Origin: Synergistaceae bacterium
GTDB lineage: Bacteria > Synergistota > Synergistia > Synergistales > Aminobacteriaceae
Direction: 5' to 3'
Assembly (NCBI GenBank): GCA_018436725.1
Contig: JAHDKT010000044.1
Location: 21,650-85,649, forward strand
DNA: 64,000 nt
Position 1 is the first letter of the stretch; each line of letters begins with the position of its first letter. The notes under the pieces are model-generated. The model was not told the DNA's origin. It was given only the letters and a program-made list of their open reading frames with translations, and made no database searches. The position numbers and the translations under genes are program-made. This document shows, one piece after another, positions 24,382-33,641 of the stretch.

Positions 24382-25662
24382 CTATTTCAGCCCCATAAGC
24401 GTCGGCAGAAAGGTGATGATCTGCGGAACGAAGGTCATGAGCAGCAGGCTGACGAAGCCCGCCACGATGAACGGCCCCATTTTCTGCAAAATCTCCTTCA
24501 TCGATATCTTCGCGATATTGATGGCGACGAACAGATTGGAACCCACCGGCGGCGTCACCTGCCCCACGGCGAAGTTCGCCGTCATCAGCACGCCGAACGC
24601 GTAGACGCTGAAGCCCAGATTCCGGACGATCGGCAGCAGAATAGGCAGGAAGATGTAGAACCCGGAGACGGAATCGACGAAACAGCCCGCGATCAAAAAG
24701 ATGACGTTCATCATCAGCAGCAGGACGTACTTGTTGTCCGATATCGACACCAGCGCGGCGGACAGCTCGGCCGCGACGCCGGAAGAGGACAAAATCCAGG
24801 TGAACGCCCCCGCGCACCCCATGATGAACATCACTATGGACGACGTCACCGCGGAAGCGACGAACAGCTCGAGCAGCTTCTTGAGTTTGATCTCCCTGTA
24901 GATGAAGACTCCTACGAAAAGTCCGTAGACGACCGCGACTCCGGCGGCTTCGGTAGGGGTGAACACGCCCCCGTAAATGCCGCCGAGGATGATGACGGGG
25001 GTCATCAGACCCCAGAACGCATCCTTGAACGTTCTCCATCGCTCCCGCCAGGACGCTTTCGGCAGTATTTTGATGTCCGTGTCCTTGCGCAGCATGAGCA
25101 AAGCGGCGACCACATAGGCAAGCCCCATCAGCAGGCCGGGGAAGATGCCCGCGATGAACATGGTGCCCACCGAAACCTCGGCGAGCATCGCGTAGACGAC
25201 GAAGGGGATCGACGGAGGAATGACCATGCCGATTCCGCCTGCGGAGGCCAGCAACGCCGACGAGAAGTTCTTTTTATACCCGGCGTTCGTCATCGCGGGA
25301 ATCAGCACGCTGCCCAGCGCCGCCACCGTGGCCGGTCCCGAGCCCGAGATCGCGGCGAAAAAGCAGGCGACAACGACGGTGACTATGGCCAGCCCTCCCC
25401 TTCTGTGCCCTACGCACGCCTGCGCGAAGAGCATCAGGCGCTTCGAGATCCCGGCGTAGTCCATAATGACCCCCGCCAGAATGAAGAAAGGGATCGCCAG
25501 GAGCGTATACCGGGCGACGGCGGCGTACATGATGCTCGGAAAGACCGACAGGGGATACCCCCCGTAGAGCATCCCGAGAGCCGCGGCGATGCCCATCGAC
25601 GCAGCCACGGGGATATTGAAGAGAAGCAAGCCGAAGAAGGTACCCAACAGAACCAGCGCCAT
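24382..25662 (-). CDS. dctM: TRAP transporter large permease (DctM), system 3
   Basis: A 426-residue DctM with AISGSGPATVAALGSVLIP, MVIPPSIPFVVYA and GGVFTPTEAAGVAVVYG and about a dozen membrane helices. One base separates it from the dctQ stop. It is the third gene of dctP-dctQ-dctM-M24 enzyme. Confidence 0.92.
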   Translation of the reverse strand: MALVLLGTFFGLLLFNIPVAASMGIAAALGMLYGGYPLSVFPSIMYAAVARYTLLAIPFFILAGVIMDYAGISKRLMLFAQACVGHRRGGLAIVTVVVACFFAAISGSGPATVAALGSVLIPAMTNAGYKKNFSSALLASAGGIGMVIPPSIPFVVYAMLAEVSVGTMFIAGIFPGLLMGLAYVVAALLMLRKDTDIKILPKASWRERWRTFKDAFWGLMTPVIILGGIYGGVFTPTEAAGVAVVYGLFVGVFIYREIKLKKLLELFVASAVTSSIVMFIMGCAGAFTWILSSSGVAAELSAALVSISDNKYVLLLMMNVIFLIAGCFVDSVSGFYIFLPILLPIVRNLGFSVYAFGVLMTANFAVGQVTPPVGSNLFVAINIAKISMKEILQKMGPFIVAGFVSLLLMTFVPQIITFLPTLMGLK

Positions 25663-25663
25663 G

Positions 25664-26158
25664 TCACTCCGCCCCTTCGCGGGCGGGAATCGCCCGAAAC
25701 TCCTTGAATCCGGCCTGAATGGTCCGCAGGATCACAACCACCGCGCACACGGGAATCGCCGCCCCCGCCGTGGCGGCTGGGATTTTCATCCCCGGCAGAA
25801 TCTGTTCGAAGCGTATCTGGTTCTGGACCATAAGCACTCCCTGATAAAAGATCATGATAAAAAGACCTACGGAGCAGAGCGTGGCAAAAAGCACTGCGGC
25901 CTTTTTCGGCATGCGGGGCAGCAAGTCCGTCACCACGGTCAGGCCCGTATGGGAAACCCACTTGTATCCGCAGGCGATTCCGAACATGGTAACCCATATA
26001 AAGATAAGCAGCGTCAACTCCTCGGTATATGAAAACGGCGTCTGTGGGAAGAGATACCGGAAGACGACGTTCGTAAAATTCAGAGTTACCATAGCGATCA
26101 TACCAAGCATCATGATAAATTCTTCAAATTTGTTAAACACCACTCGCGCTATTTTCAT
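25664..26158 (-). CDS. dctQ: TRAP transporter small permease (DctQ), system 3
   Basis: A 164-residue four-helix membrane protein with the DctQ segment SYTEELTLLIFIWVTMFGIA. ATG 26158 is preceded by GGAGGCG; an in-frame ATG six codons upstream is weaker. A hairpin lies between it and dctP. Confidence 0.9.
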   Translation of the reverse strand: MKIARVVFNKFEEFIMMLGMIAMVTLNFTNVVFRYLFPQTPFSYTEELTLLIFIWVTMFGIACGYKWVSHTGLTVVTDLLPRMPKKAAVLFATLCSVGLFIMIFYQGVLMVQNQIRFEQILPGMKIPAATAGAAIPVCAVVVILRTIQAGFKEFRAIPAREGAE

Positions 26159-26191
26159 TGAACGCCTCCCAAGCAACAGCCCGCCTACGAC

Positions 26192-26229
26192 GACGGGAGA
26201 CCGCTCTCATCCGGCCGCGGCCTCCCGTC
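26192..26229 (-). promoter_or_regulatory. Inverted repeat between dctP and dctQ, system 3
   Basis: GACGGGAG (26192-26199) can pair with CTCCCGTC (26222-26229), enclosing a GC-rich loop that holds CCGGCCGCGG. No T run follows. Confidence 0.55.
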
Positions 26230-26239
26230 ACAAAGTTTC

Positions 26240-27241
26240 TTACTTGAACGTGTATCCGAAGACCTCGAAAAGCTCGGGGCTTATAACGTCCTTATACTGT
26301 GTGTAAATCGGCGCCGCCGCATCCTTGAAAGCCTGAATCTGCTCCGCGGACAGCTCGGTCACGTCCAGTCCGTACTCTTTCTTCACCTTCTCGATATACT
26401 GGGCGTCGAGCTTCCTCTTCTCCGCCTTCTGAATCGCCATCGCCTCTTCCCCCGCAGCCTTGAAAATTTTCTTGTCTTCGTCGGAGAGAGAGTTCCACAG
26501 CTTTTCGCTCGCGGTGAAGATGACCGGGTCATACGAATAGTTCCAGAGAGTGATGAACTTCACCACTTCAAGAGTATTCTGCGTGATCAGCAGATCGAGG
26601 GTGTTCTCGGAACCGTCGATCGCGCCCTGTTGCAACGATGTGTACACTTCGGACTGGTTCATCGCTATGGGATCCGCGCCGAGAATCTTGAACAGGTCGA
26701 CGTACATGGCGATACCCGGAACGCGCAGCTTCAGCCCCTTCAGATCCTCGGGCGATTTGATCGGAAGTTTCTTGTTCACGATCTGCCGGTACCCCGCCTC
26801 TCCAAGTCCGAGGCACACCGCGCCGGACTGCGAGACGAGTTCCTTGATCGCCTCGCCGCCCTTGCCCTCCATAACGGCATCGACTTCTTCGATGCTCGAA
26901 AGGAGGAAGGGGAAAGCGGGGGTCGCTATCTTGCGGTTGAAGTTCGACCAGAGGAGCGCGTCGTGCATGTGGAGATCCGTGGACCCCTGCTGCAGCATCT
27001 GGATACCGACGACCTGGTTGCCGCCGGAGAGTTCGTCGCTGCTGAAAATACGAATTTTGTACCTTCCGCCCGTCCGTTCCTCGATCATTTTCACAAACGC
27101 ATCCGCTCCGATATGCCAGTGGCTGGTCGCCGGAACCGCAGTACTGAACTTCAGCTCGACGACCTTATCCGCCGCAATTCCGGGATACGCAATGCCAAAA
27201 ACACATATCAACGCCAGCGCCAATAGCAACCTTGTCTTCAT
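26240..27241 (-). CDS. dctP: TRAP substrate-binding protein (DctP), system 3
   Basis: A 333-residue periplasmic binding protein with a signal peptide (1-24, cleavage after GIAA). LKGLKLRVPGIAMYVDLFK has the ligand-carboxylate arginine, and YTSLQQGAIDGSENTLDLL the second hallmark. Strong promoter upstream at 27297-27325. The M24-fold enzyme at the end of the operon hints at an N-substituted amino acid, betaine-like or amide substrate, by inference. Confidence 0.92.
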   Translation of the reverse strand: MKTRLLLALALICVFGIAYPGIAADKVVELKFSTAVPATSHWHIGADAFVKMIEERTGGRYKIRIFSSDELSGGNQVVGIQMLQQGSTDLHMHDALLWSNFNRKIATPAFPFLLSSIEEVDAVMEGKGGEAIKELVSQSGAVCLGLGEAGYRQIVNKKLPIKSPEDLKGLKLRVPGIAMYVDLFKILGADPIAMNQSEVYTSLQQGAIDGSENTLDLLITQNTLEVVKFITLWNYSYDPVIFTASEKLWNSLSDEDKKIFKAAGEEAMAIQKAEKRKLDAQYIEKVKKEYGLDVTELSAEQIQAFKDAAAPIYTQYKDVISPELFEVFGYTFK

Positions 27242-27296
27242 GAGCCACTCCCCCTTGATCAGATGATGTAGAGCGTTCGCACGTTCTGACGATGCT

Positions 27297-27325
27297 GAAT
27301 ATAGACTCGCGCAGCATCTTTGTCA
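27297..27325 (-). promoter_or_regulatory. Promoter of TRAP operon 3
   Basis: On the minus strand TTGACA (27320-27325), 17-base spacer, TATATT (27297-27302). Near consensus, about 55 bases before the dctP start. Confidence 0.8.
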
Positions 27326-27420
27326 ATCGATGAAAAGTTCCTTCGCAACAGTGAAAGGTCGTTGATTAAGAAGAAATTCCATATTACCTCCACCCGAGAT
27401 ATTTTTCGGAAATCAAGAGC

Positions 27421-27450
27421 TTGACAAACGCCTTCGTCGTTTGATATTCT
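27421..27450 (+). promoter_or_regulatory. Promoter of the metal-chelate ABC importer operon
   Basis: TTGACA (27421-27426), 18-base spacer, TATTCT (27445-27450) with TG one base before it, an extended -10. The 27242-27548 divergent region holds this and the promoter of TRAP operon 3. I saw no Fur-box-like inverted repeat by eye. Confidence 0.7.
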
Positions 27451-27548
27451 GCGCGTGTACGCGTATGTTAGATATATATAACACACGCGGCGCGGTCGCG
27501 TCATTATCAACGGAGCACTATTTTTGTACAACGAAAGGAGATCGCTGT

Positions 27549-28661
27549 ATGCGCCGGATGTTGCCCAACAGGCTTCGCGTCGTCGGAACAGGGATTTGCG
27601 CCCTGATGTTCGCGTGCTTTCTCATCTCTCCGGGAGAGGGAGCAAAAACCGTCGTCACGGATCAGGCCGGAAGAGAGGTAGTGATCGAAGGTCCGATCGA
27701 ACGTATCGTCACCATTCCTATCCCCGCGGCGAGCATGGTGCTCGCCGTCGACGGCTCTTCCGAGAAACTCGTGGGGATGAACCCGCTTTCGAAGACGGCC
27801 ATGGAAGGGGAAATCCTCTCCGAATTCTTCCCGGAAGCTCTGAAGATACGCAGCGACATCGTTCAGGGAGAGGGCTTTCAGCCGAACGTGGAGACATTGA
27901 TGAGCCTCGCCCCGGATATCGTCTTCCAGTGGGGGAACTTCGGAGACAATCTCTACACTCCTTTGCTGAACGCCGGGATGAAGGTGGCGCTCTTCAAGTA
28001 CGGAACGCAGGAATATCTTGAAGGGTGGATAGAGACGTTCGGCGCCATCCTCGGCAAGCAGGAAAAGTCGGCGACGATTCTCGACTGGCATCGGAAGACC
28101 CGCGAACAGCTCGCGAAGAGAAGCGGCGCGATTCCCGATTCCGAAAAGCCTCGGACGCTCTACTTTCTTCGTTTTCTCGCAAACTATCAGGTCGCCGGAA
28201 AAAACACGCACAACGACGTTTCCATCGCGCTCGCCGGAGGGAAGAACGTCGCCGCGGAAGAGATCGACGGATTCGCCGCTGTGAACGAGGAACAGATTTT
28301 GCTTTGGGACCCCGAAGTCATCCTGCTCAACGGCTTCGAACGGGAGCTCTCCCCCGACCACGTGTACACCAACGAGCGCCTGAAGGGGGTTTCCGCCGTC
28401 AGGAACCGCCGCGTCTACAAGCTTCCCCTCGGAGGCTACCGCTGGGATCCTCCCAACCAGGAGACGCCGCTCATGTGGATGTGGATGTCCGCCGTGCTCC
28501 ACCCGGGGCGAGACAAGTTCGATCTCGCAGGAGAAATGGAAAGAGCCTACGGGCTTCTGTACGGCAGAGCCCCCTCCCGCGATCAGTACGACCATATTCT
28601 CCTTATGGAGAAAAACAGGGGGAGCGCGCACTATGACGCTCTCTTCGGAAGGGCGAAGTAA
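27549..28661 (+). CDS. ABC transporter substrate-binding protein (FecB/BtuF family)
   Basis: A 370-residue class III periplasmic binding protein for iron-siderophore, haem or cobalamin. N-terminal signal peptide (to about residue 32); the mature protein begins KTVVTDQAGREVVIEGPIERIV, the typical entry strand of the family. No consensus lipobox is seen, so it is probably soluble in the periplasm. A good AAGGAG precedes ATG 27549. The gene is followed by a permease and an ATPase in close spacing. Which chelate it binds cannot be told from the sequence. Confidence 0.88.
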   Translation: MRRMLPNRLRVVGTGICALMFACFLISPGEGAKTVVTDQAGREVVIEGPIERIVTIPIPAASMVLAVDGSSEKLVGMNPLSKTAMEGEILSEFFPEALKIRSDIVQGEGFQPNVETLMSLAPDIVFQWGNFGDNLYTPLLNAGMKVALFKYGTQEYLEGWIETFGAILGKQEKSATILDWHRKTREQLAKRSGAIPDSEKPRTLYFLRFLANYQVAGKNTHNDVSIALAGGKNVAAEEIDGFAAVNEEQILLWDPEVILLNGFERELSPDHVYTNERLKGVSAVRNRRVYKLPLGGYRWDPPNQETPLMWMWMSAVLHPGRDKFDLAGEMERAYGLLYGRAPSRDQYDHILLMEKNRGSAHYDALFGRAK

Positions 28662-28667
28662 GCGATC

Positions 28668-29702
28668 GTGACCGAACGACGCGCCGTTTTCCCTTTTTCC
28701 TTGCTCGCGGGCCTGCTCGTCGCCTTGACGGGAGCGGTCGCCTTGTTCTCCCTGGCGGTCGGGCGTTTTCCCGTGCCCGTGGAGCGCGTCGCCTGGATCC
28801 TGTTTTCGGCGCTCATCCCCGCCGAGGGCTCCTGGAATGTTCAGGAGACCTCGGTGGTCCTCCTCATCCGTCTCCCCCGCGTTTTAGGATCGTTGATCGC
28901 CGGGGGCGGGTTGGCGATGGCCGGAGCTGCGCTTCAGGGCGTCTTCCGCAATCCGCTCGTGGGGCCGCAGATCATCGGGGTTTCCTCGGGCGCCGGATTC
29001 GGCGGCGCCCTGGCGATTTTACTTTTCGACGGGCTGTTCGCGGTGATTCCGCTCGCCTTCGTCTTCGGGCTTCTTGCGATGATCGCCGTGTGGAGCCTCG
29101 GCTCGGGCGATCGGGAGGAATCGCTCCTTTCGCTGGTGCTCGGCGGCGTGGTCATCAGCGCGTTCTTCACCGCGCTCACATCCCTCGGGCAGTACGTGGC
29201 GGATCCGTACAACAAGCTTCCCGCGATCGTCATGTGGTTGATGGGGAGCTTCGCGTCGTCGTCCTGGGACAGGTTGGTCTTCGCCGTTCCGGTGATCTGC
29301 TGCTCCGGAACCTTGCTCTATCTGGTACGCTTCAGAATCAACGTTCTCTCGCTGGGACAGGAGGAAGCGGAAGCGCTCGGTATCGACGTCGCACGCAACA
29401 GGTGGTTCGTGCTCGTCTGTACGACGCTGATCACCGCCGCGACCGTCGCGCTGGCGGGAATCGTAGGATGGGTGGGGCTGGTCGTGCCCCACATGGCGCG
29501 AATGCTGGTCGGCTCGGACCATCGCAAGCTGCTTCCGGTCTCCGCGCTTCTCGGCGCTACGTACCTCACGCTTATGGACGACGTCGCCAGAAGCCTGACG
29601 GCGGCGGAGATACCGATCGGCATACTGACGGCGCTTGCGGGAGCTCCGCTCTTCGCATTCCTGCTGAAAAAACGTCGGAGAGAAGGAGGCGCATGGATGT
29701 GA
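28668..29702 (+). CDS. ABC transporter permease (FecCD/BtuC family)
   Basis: A 344-residue membrane protein with about ten helices; GSLIAGGGLAMAGAALQGVF, RNPLVGPQIIGVSSGAGFGG and GIVGWVGLVVPHMARMLVG are the signature segments of the BtuC/FecCD family. It starts with GTG at 28668, 6 bp after the binding-protein stop. As a homodimer it would form the transmembrane path for the chelate with the ATPase at 29693. Confidence 0.92.
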   Translation: MTERRAVFPFSLLAGLLVALTGAVALFSLAVGRFPVPVERVAWILFSALIPAEGSWNVQETSVVLLIRLPRVLGSLIAGGGLAMAGAALQGVFRNPLVGPQIIGVSSGAGFGGALAILLFDGLFAVIPLAFVFGLLAMIAVWSLGSGDREESLLSLVLGGVVISAFFTALTSLGQYVADPYNKLPAIVMWLMGSFASSSWDRLVFAVPVICCSGTLLYLVRFRINVLSLGQEEAEALGIDVARNRWFVLVCTTLITAATVALAGIVGWVGLVVPHMARMLVGSDHRKLLPVSALLGATYLTLMDDVARSLTAAEIPIGILTALAGAPLFAFLLKKRRREGGAWM

Positions 29703-30439
29703 TCGACATGGAAAACGGTGGATTTCGATACAACGGAGGAGGCTGGATATTCCGCTCGCTCAGTTTCACCGTCGGGGAAGGAGAGATTCTCTCCATTCTC
29801 GGGCCGAACGGCAAGGGAAAAACGACGCTTCTGAAAGCGATCCAGGGGATGCTTCGCCTCTCCGAAGGCAGTATAGCACGGGGTGGAAACGTCGGCTATG
29901 TACCGCAGATCGCGGCGGCTTCCTTCGGATACAGCGTTCTTGATATGGTGGTGATGGGGCGGAGCCGCCACCTCGGGCTGTTCACCCCTCCAGGAAAACG
30001 CGATTTCGCCGTCGCGCATCGCTGCCTGGAGCGCCTCGGGCTGGATTCTCTCGCCGATCGTCCGTTTCGTACGCTGAGCGGAGGCGAACGGCAGATGACG
30101 CTCATCGCCCGCGCCCTGGCCTCGGAGTGCCGCTGCCTTGTCCTCGACGAACCCGCCTCCGCGTTGGACTTCGGGAATCAGAACGCCATGCTCCGCACGC
30201 TCCGGTCACTCCGGGAAGACGGCATGGCGGTGATCATGAGCACGCACATGCCGCACCACGCGCACGTCGTCTCGGACAGGGCGCTGCTTATGTTTTCCTC
30301 CGAGGAGCATGTTTGTGGAAAATGCGACGAGGTTCTCGTCGACGAGAACCTGCGAAGGCTGTATGGCGCCGATGTCCGAAGGATATCGTTTTCCTCCGGC
30401 GGCAGAGGGTATTCCGCCGTCGTGCCGCTGTTCTCATAA
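29693..30439 (+). CDS. ABC transporter ATP-binding protein (FepC/BtuD family)
   Basis: A 248-residue ATPase with Walker A GPNGKGKTT, Q-loop VGYVPQ, signature LSGGERQ, Walker B CLVLDEPASALD and H-loop STHMPHH. Its ATG overlaps the permease gene by 10 bp and has AAGGAGG upstream. It powers the importer. The C-terminal tail is short. Confidence 0.93.
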   Translation: MDVIDMENGGFRYNGGGWIFRSLSFTVGEGEILSILGPNGKGKTTLLKAIQGMLRLSEGSIARGGNVGYVPQIAAASFGYSVLDMVVMGRSRHLGLFTPPGKRDFAVAHRCLERLGLDSLADRPFRTLSGGERQMTLIARALASECRCLVLDEPASALDFGNQNAMLRTLRSLREDGMAVIMSTHMPHHAHVVSDRALLMFSSEEHVCGKCDEVLVDENLRRLYGADVRRISFSSGGRGYSAVVPLFS

Positions 30440-30462
30440 CGAGTCGAAGGGAGATTTTTGTA

Positions 30463-31134
30463 ATGTTGATCGAAAGAAAAGCTCTGCGAACTCTGCTCTA
30501 CACCATGCTGACCTGCCCGTGCCCCGTTGGAGAGGAACATGAACGCGCGCTCGTCGAGGCGTTCCTCTCGTCGGAAGACGACCCGCTGGATTTCGGAGCG
30601 TTTCTCTCCATCGCCGACCGGAATCCCCTCCCCACGCCCCTGCATCTTTTCCTCCGGTTCTTCGCGGACGGAAGAGAAACGCCGCTTGCGGACGACGTCG
30701 TCTTCTCCGACATTCTCCGCTATTTCGGCGGGCACTATCATTGGGAACGTTCCATCCAATCGTTCGATCCGCTGACGATGCGCAACTCGGCATCCTACCT
30801 GATCGGGCACATGTTCCTGCCGGTAATTCCCGTTCCGGGAAGCGAAGGACGGCAAGCGCTCTGGAAATCGCCCGAAGCCTCGGTCCTCTTCAAGGAGACG
30901 ATTCTCTTTCCGGGAGTACCGCTCGCGGAAGACGGACTGTACGCGCTGCACCTCGGGGGATTGGTGGCGTCCCTCTCCCGTTCGGAAGCCGAGATGCTCC
31001 AACGCCATGCGCTGTTGCTGAAAGACATGCTCCGTCTCGCCGATGAAACGCCGGAAATCGACTGCTCGCGCTTCTACTTCGGCAAGAACCATAAAGACGC
31101 GACACTCTCTCGGCTCCGGCGCAACGGCGTTTAG
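30463..31134 (+). CDS. Unknown protein, fourth gene of the ABC importer operon
   Basis: A 223-residue soluble protein that I do not recognise. It has no signal peptide or membrane helix. TCPCPVG near residue 17 has a Cys-x-Cys pair, and His/Asp/Glu-rich stretches such as GGHYHWER occur in the middle; the C-terminus is mainly helical. It begins 23 bp after the ATPase stop with AAGGGAG upstream, and a perfect terminator follows, so it is the last gene of the operon. A role in releasing or handling the imported metal complex is a guess from context. Confidence 0.7.
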   Translation: MLIERKALRTLLYTMLTCPCPVGEEHERALVEAFLSSEDDPLDFGAFLSIADRNPLPTPLHLFLRFFADGRETPLADDVVFSDILRYFGGHYHWERSIQSFDPLTMRNSASYLIGHMFLPVIPVPGSEGRQALWKSPEASVLFKETILFPGVPLAEDGLYALHLGGLVASLSRSEAEMLQRHALLLKDMLRLADETPEIDCSRFYFGKNHKDATLSRLRRNGV

Positions 31135-31139
31135 TAAGG

Positions 31140-31179
31140 AAGAAGCCCTCTCCGGGAACAACCTCGGAGAGGGCTTCTT
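31140..31179. terminator. Strong terminator of the ABC importer operon
   Basis: A perfect 15-bp stem, the core being AGAAGCCCTCTCCG pairing with CGGAGAGGGCTTCT (31141-31154 with 31165-31178) and a 10-base loop. It also faces the convergent gene ending at 31185. Confidence 0.88.
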
Positions 31180-31184
31180 CCCTC

Positions 31185-31685
31185 TTATGCTTCCGTACCG
31201 GCGTCGCGATCCTCTTGAGGCGGTTCCCGCCGCGCCATCCCCTTCAGCAGATCGTTGAGCACGACGCCTGTTTCCAGGTGCTTCTTCTGCACCTCCCGAA
31301 GCGACGCCATATCGCTTTCGTACTCCTCCTTGCCGTACACGCCGCCCTCGCTCCGCTCTTTCAGGCGGGAGCAGATGAACGCAAGCTTCTCCGCCGCCGA
31401 GGTCATCAGAGAGACGTACCCCCGAAGCATGCCCAGAAACTTCCCCTCCGAAGAGGCGGCTTCGGACTCTTGACGCCGTATCGCCGTCTTGACCTCCGCA
31501 AGCTCCCTCAGCAGCTCCTCGAGCATCCCGAGGTTGGCCGAGTAGTCGATCGGGCGGTAGATTCCGGGGATGCGCACTATCTTGCGCAGAGATGGCTTGA
31601 AAAGATTCTCCTGCACCGCCATATACCTCCGGAGCATTCCGTCGACGCGCCGGGCAAGGGCGGCCGTTTCATTCACCGACGTCAT
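31185..31685 (-). CDS. Hypothetical helical protein
   Basis: A 166-residue, mostly alpha-helical charged protein with long heptad-like stretches (LEELLRELAEVKTAIRRQE and following), no signal peptide and no membrane helix. Its ATG overlaps the upstream gene stop by 4 bp (ATGA), so the pair is coupled. No family recognised; a cytoplasmic partner for the membrane-anchored protein next to it is plausible. Confidence 0.65.
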   Translation of the reverse strand: MTSVNETAALARRVDGMLRRYMAVQENLFKPSLRKIVRIPGIYRPIDYSANLGMLEELLRELAEVKTAIRRQESEAASSEGKFLGMLRGYVSLMTSAAEKLAFICSRLKERSEGGVYGKEEYESDMASLREVQKKHLETGVVLNDLLKGMARREPPQEDRDAGTEA

Positions 31686-32080
31686 GAATCCGCACTCCTC
31701 TCCTGCTGTTTGGTCTCGTTGTCCGGCACGACGAGCACGCCGTCGAGTACCTTTTCGAGCGCGGCCACCGCGGCGGCGAGCGCCTCCTCGTCGGCTCCTC
31801 TGTCGGCGAGGAGCTTCTTCACCGCTGCCACGCTCTCTTCGAGTTCGCCAAGAACTTCGCCGACTTCCGCCCGGTGCTCGTCGGGCAGCGCTTCGAGCTG
31901 TCCTCTGGCGACCGAAACCAGCTCTCCGGCGATCGCCGCCGCGCGCATCCCTCTCTCTCTGAGGGGATCGCCGTCGAGCGACTCGGAAGCCTCGCGCCCG
32001 GAGAAGAGCAGAGCGAACGCAACGAGAGCGACAAGGCAGAGAAGGACCGACAGGATCATCAGACGCGCTTTTGTGTTCAT
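31682..32080 (-). CDS. Small membrane-anchored coiled-coil protein
   Basis: A 132-residue protein: N-terminal hydrophobic helix (about 7-27), then an Ala/Glu/Leu/Arg-rich region with coiled-coil character. GGGAGG lies upstream of ATG 32080, and an in-frame longer version lacks a ribosome site. The two-gene unit with 31185-31685 sits alone between two terminators. Not recognised. Confidence 0.65.
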   Translation of the reverse strand: MNTKARLMILSVLLCLVALVAFALLFSGREASESLDGDPLRERGMRAAAIAGELVSVARGQLEALPDEHRAEVGEVLGELEESVAAVKKLLADRGADEEALAAAVAALEKVLDGVLVVPDNETKQQERSADS

Positions 32081-32204
32081 GCACTCTCTTCCTCCCGTAT
32101 GAACGACATCGAAACGTACCGGACACGCGCGCCGCACGTGGAATGGACACGCCGGTACGTAAAATTACTGATACCGATGTATTCTATCATCGAAGAGGGG
32201 AAAG

Positions 32205-32230
32205 AAAAAAGCCCCCCGCGCAGAGAGGGC
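32205..32230 (-). terminator. Terminator of the pyr operon
   Basis: On the minus strand GCCCTC, 8-base loop, GGGGGC, then TTTTTT (complement of 32205-32210). Lies about 100 bp after pyrE; the stretch between shows nothing else. Confidence 0.75.
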
Positions 32231-32333
32231 GTTCGTTTCTTGAAAAAACACTCCGAATTCAGCCGTAGAGAGGTCGGCGGGGCCTCCCGGAATCGCGGGA
32301 CGAAAGCGCTCGGCTCACGCCTTCCGCTCTTCT

Positions 32334-32909
32334 TCAGGAGACGGCCTTTGTCCTGCTTCCCGGCTTCACCAGCGGGAGGCCCTTCGCGCAGAGGGGGCAC
32401 TCCTCGGGCTTCCACAGCGGAAACGCCACCTTCCAGAGCGACTCCGGGGCATGCGGAAGCGAGGACTTCCCGCCGCTTCTGTCGATGACGGCCCCCGTCC
32501 CGCCCCACGTCGCTCCGCCGCGTTCGAGGACGCTTCCCACTTCGCCGGAGGAGACGCCGGTGGTGACCACGTCCTCGATGACCACGACGCGCTTCCCTTC
32601 GGGGAACGGGAAGCGGCTGAGGACCATCTCGCCGTCGCGCCGCTCGCAGAAGATGAAGGGAACGTCGAGGGCGCGCGCCACCTCGTGCCCGATGATGAGA
32701 CCGCCGAGCGCGGGCGAGGCGATAATGTCGGGCGAGTACTTTCTTACCTTCTCCGCAAGCGCCTCTCCGGCGAACGCGGCGTAGCGCGGGAAGCGCAGCA
32801 GCAGGGCGCACTGCATGTAGTCGCTGCTGTGGTTCCCCGAAGTCAGCAGAAAGTGGCCTTCAAGGTGCGCGCCGCTCTCCTTCATCATCTCCTGCAACTT
32901 CTCAAGCAT
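32334..32909 (-). CDS. pyrE: Orotate phosphoribosyltransferase
   Basis: A 191-residue enzyme adding ribose 5-phosphate from PRPP to orotate. The PRPP loop VVVIEDVVTTGVSSGEV and substrate region LTSGNHSSDYMQ are clear. The C-terminus has CPLCAKGLPL, seen in the Thermus-type branch. Start is taken as the ATG in TAATG, overlapping the pyrF stop by 1 bp. Last gene of the operon. Confidence 0.93.
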   Translation of the reverse strand: MLEKLQEMMKESGAHLEGHFLLTSGNHSSDYMQCALLLRFPRYAAFAGEALAEKVRKYSPDIIASPALGGLIIGHEVARALDVPFIFCERRDGEMVLSRFPFPEGKRVVVIEDVVTTGVSSGEVGSVLERGGATWGGTGAVIDRSGGKSSLPHAPESLWKVAFPLWKPEECPLCAKGLPLVKPGSRTKAVS

Positions 32910-33625
32910 TACAGACTCCTGCATTTCAGCCCCTCCTCTATCGACGCGGCGATACTTCTCACCGCCGCGATTCTGTTCGGAGCGTTCAGTATCGGACGCC
33001 CCACGACGATGTAGTCCGCACCGTTCGCGATCGTCTTCTGCGGCGTGGCGACCCGCGCCTGGTCGTCGTCGGCGCTCGCAGGGCGAACCCCCGGAACCAC
33101 GGTGAAGAGCCCCTCTCCGGCGGCGCGGACCACGGGAAGGTCGAGCGGCGAACAGACGATACCGTCGATACCTGTCTCGCGGCAGAGCGCGGCGCGTTTT
33201 TCGAGCGCGTCGGGGAGCGAACACCCGGGAGCCACCTCGGCCCACGAGGCGTCGTCGAAGCTCGTGAGGACGGTCACGCCGAGCAGGTTCGTCCGCGACC
33301 CCGCCTTCTCTTTGCCGCGGCGGGCCTCTTCCAGCATCTTCCGGCCGCCGCCGCAGTGCAGCGTGAGCGCCCAGAGGTTCTCCGAGGCGAGCGCCTCCGT
33401 CGCCTGAAAGACGGTATTGGGGATGTCGTGCAGTTTGAGGTCAAGGAAGATGGAGAACCCCATCGCGCCGATCTCGCGCAGAAAGGGGAATCCTCCGCGG
33501 GCATACAGCTGATGGCCGATCTTCACATACTTCAGTTCTCCTTCGAGGGAAGCGAGCAGCTCGCGTCCCTCCTCCACACGCTCGACGTCGAGCGCTAGAA
33601 TAAGCCGTTCCAGTCCGTTGTTCAT
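32909..33625 (-). CDS. pyrF: Orotidine 5'-phosphate decarboxylase
   Basis: A 238-residue TIM-barrel enzyme converting OMP to UMP. The catalytic DLKLHD (62-67) is intact, as is VVPGVRP. ATG 33625 has AGGAGG 9 bases upstream; a longer start eight codons earlier overlaps the pyrD stop without a ribosome site. Confidence 0.93.
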   Translation of the reverse strand: MNNGLERLILALDVERVEEGRELLASLEGELKYVKIGHQLYARGGFPFLREIGAMGFSIFLDLKLHDIPNTVFQATEALASENLWALTLHCGGGRKMLEEARRGKEKAGSRTNLLGVTVLTSFDDASWAEVAPGCSLPDALEKRAALCRETGIDGIVCSPLDLPVVRAAGEGLFTVVPGVRPASADDDQARVATPQKTIANGADYIVVGRPILNAPNRIAAVRSIAASIEEGLKCRSL

Positions 33626-33641
33626 CTCCGCGATCCTCCTG

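Noticed and set aside
23359..25707. A 782-codon open frame on the plus strand
   Set aside because: Antisense to the M24 gene and dctM of system 3; low-complexity Arg/His/Asp product, typical of a GC-driven shadow.
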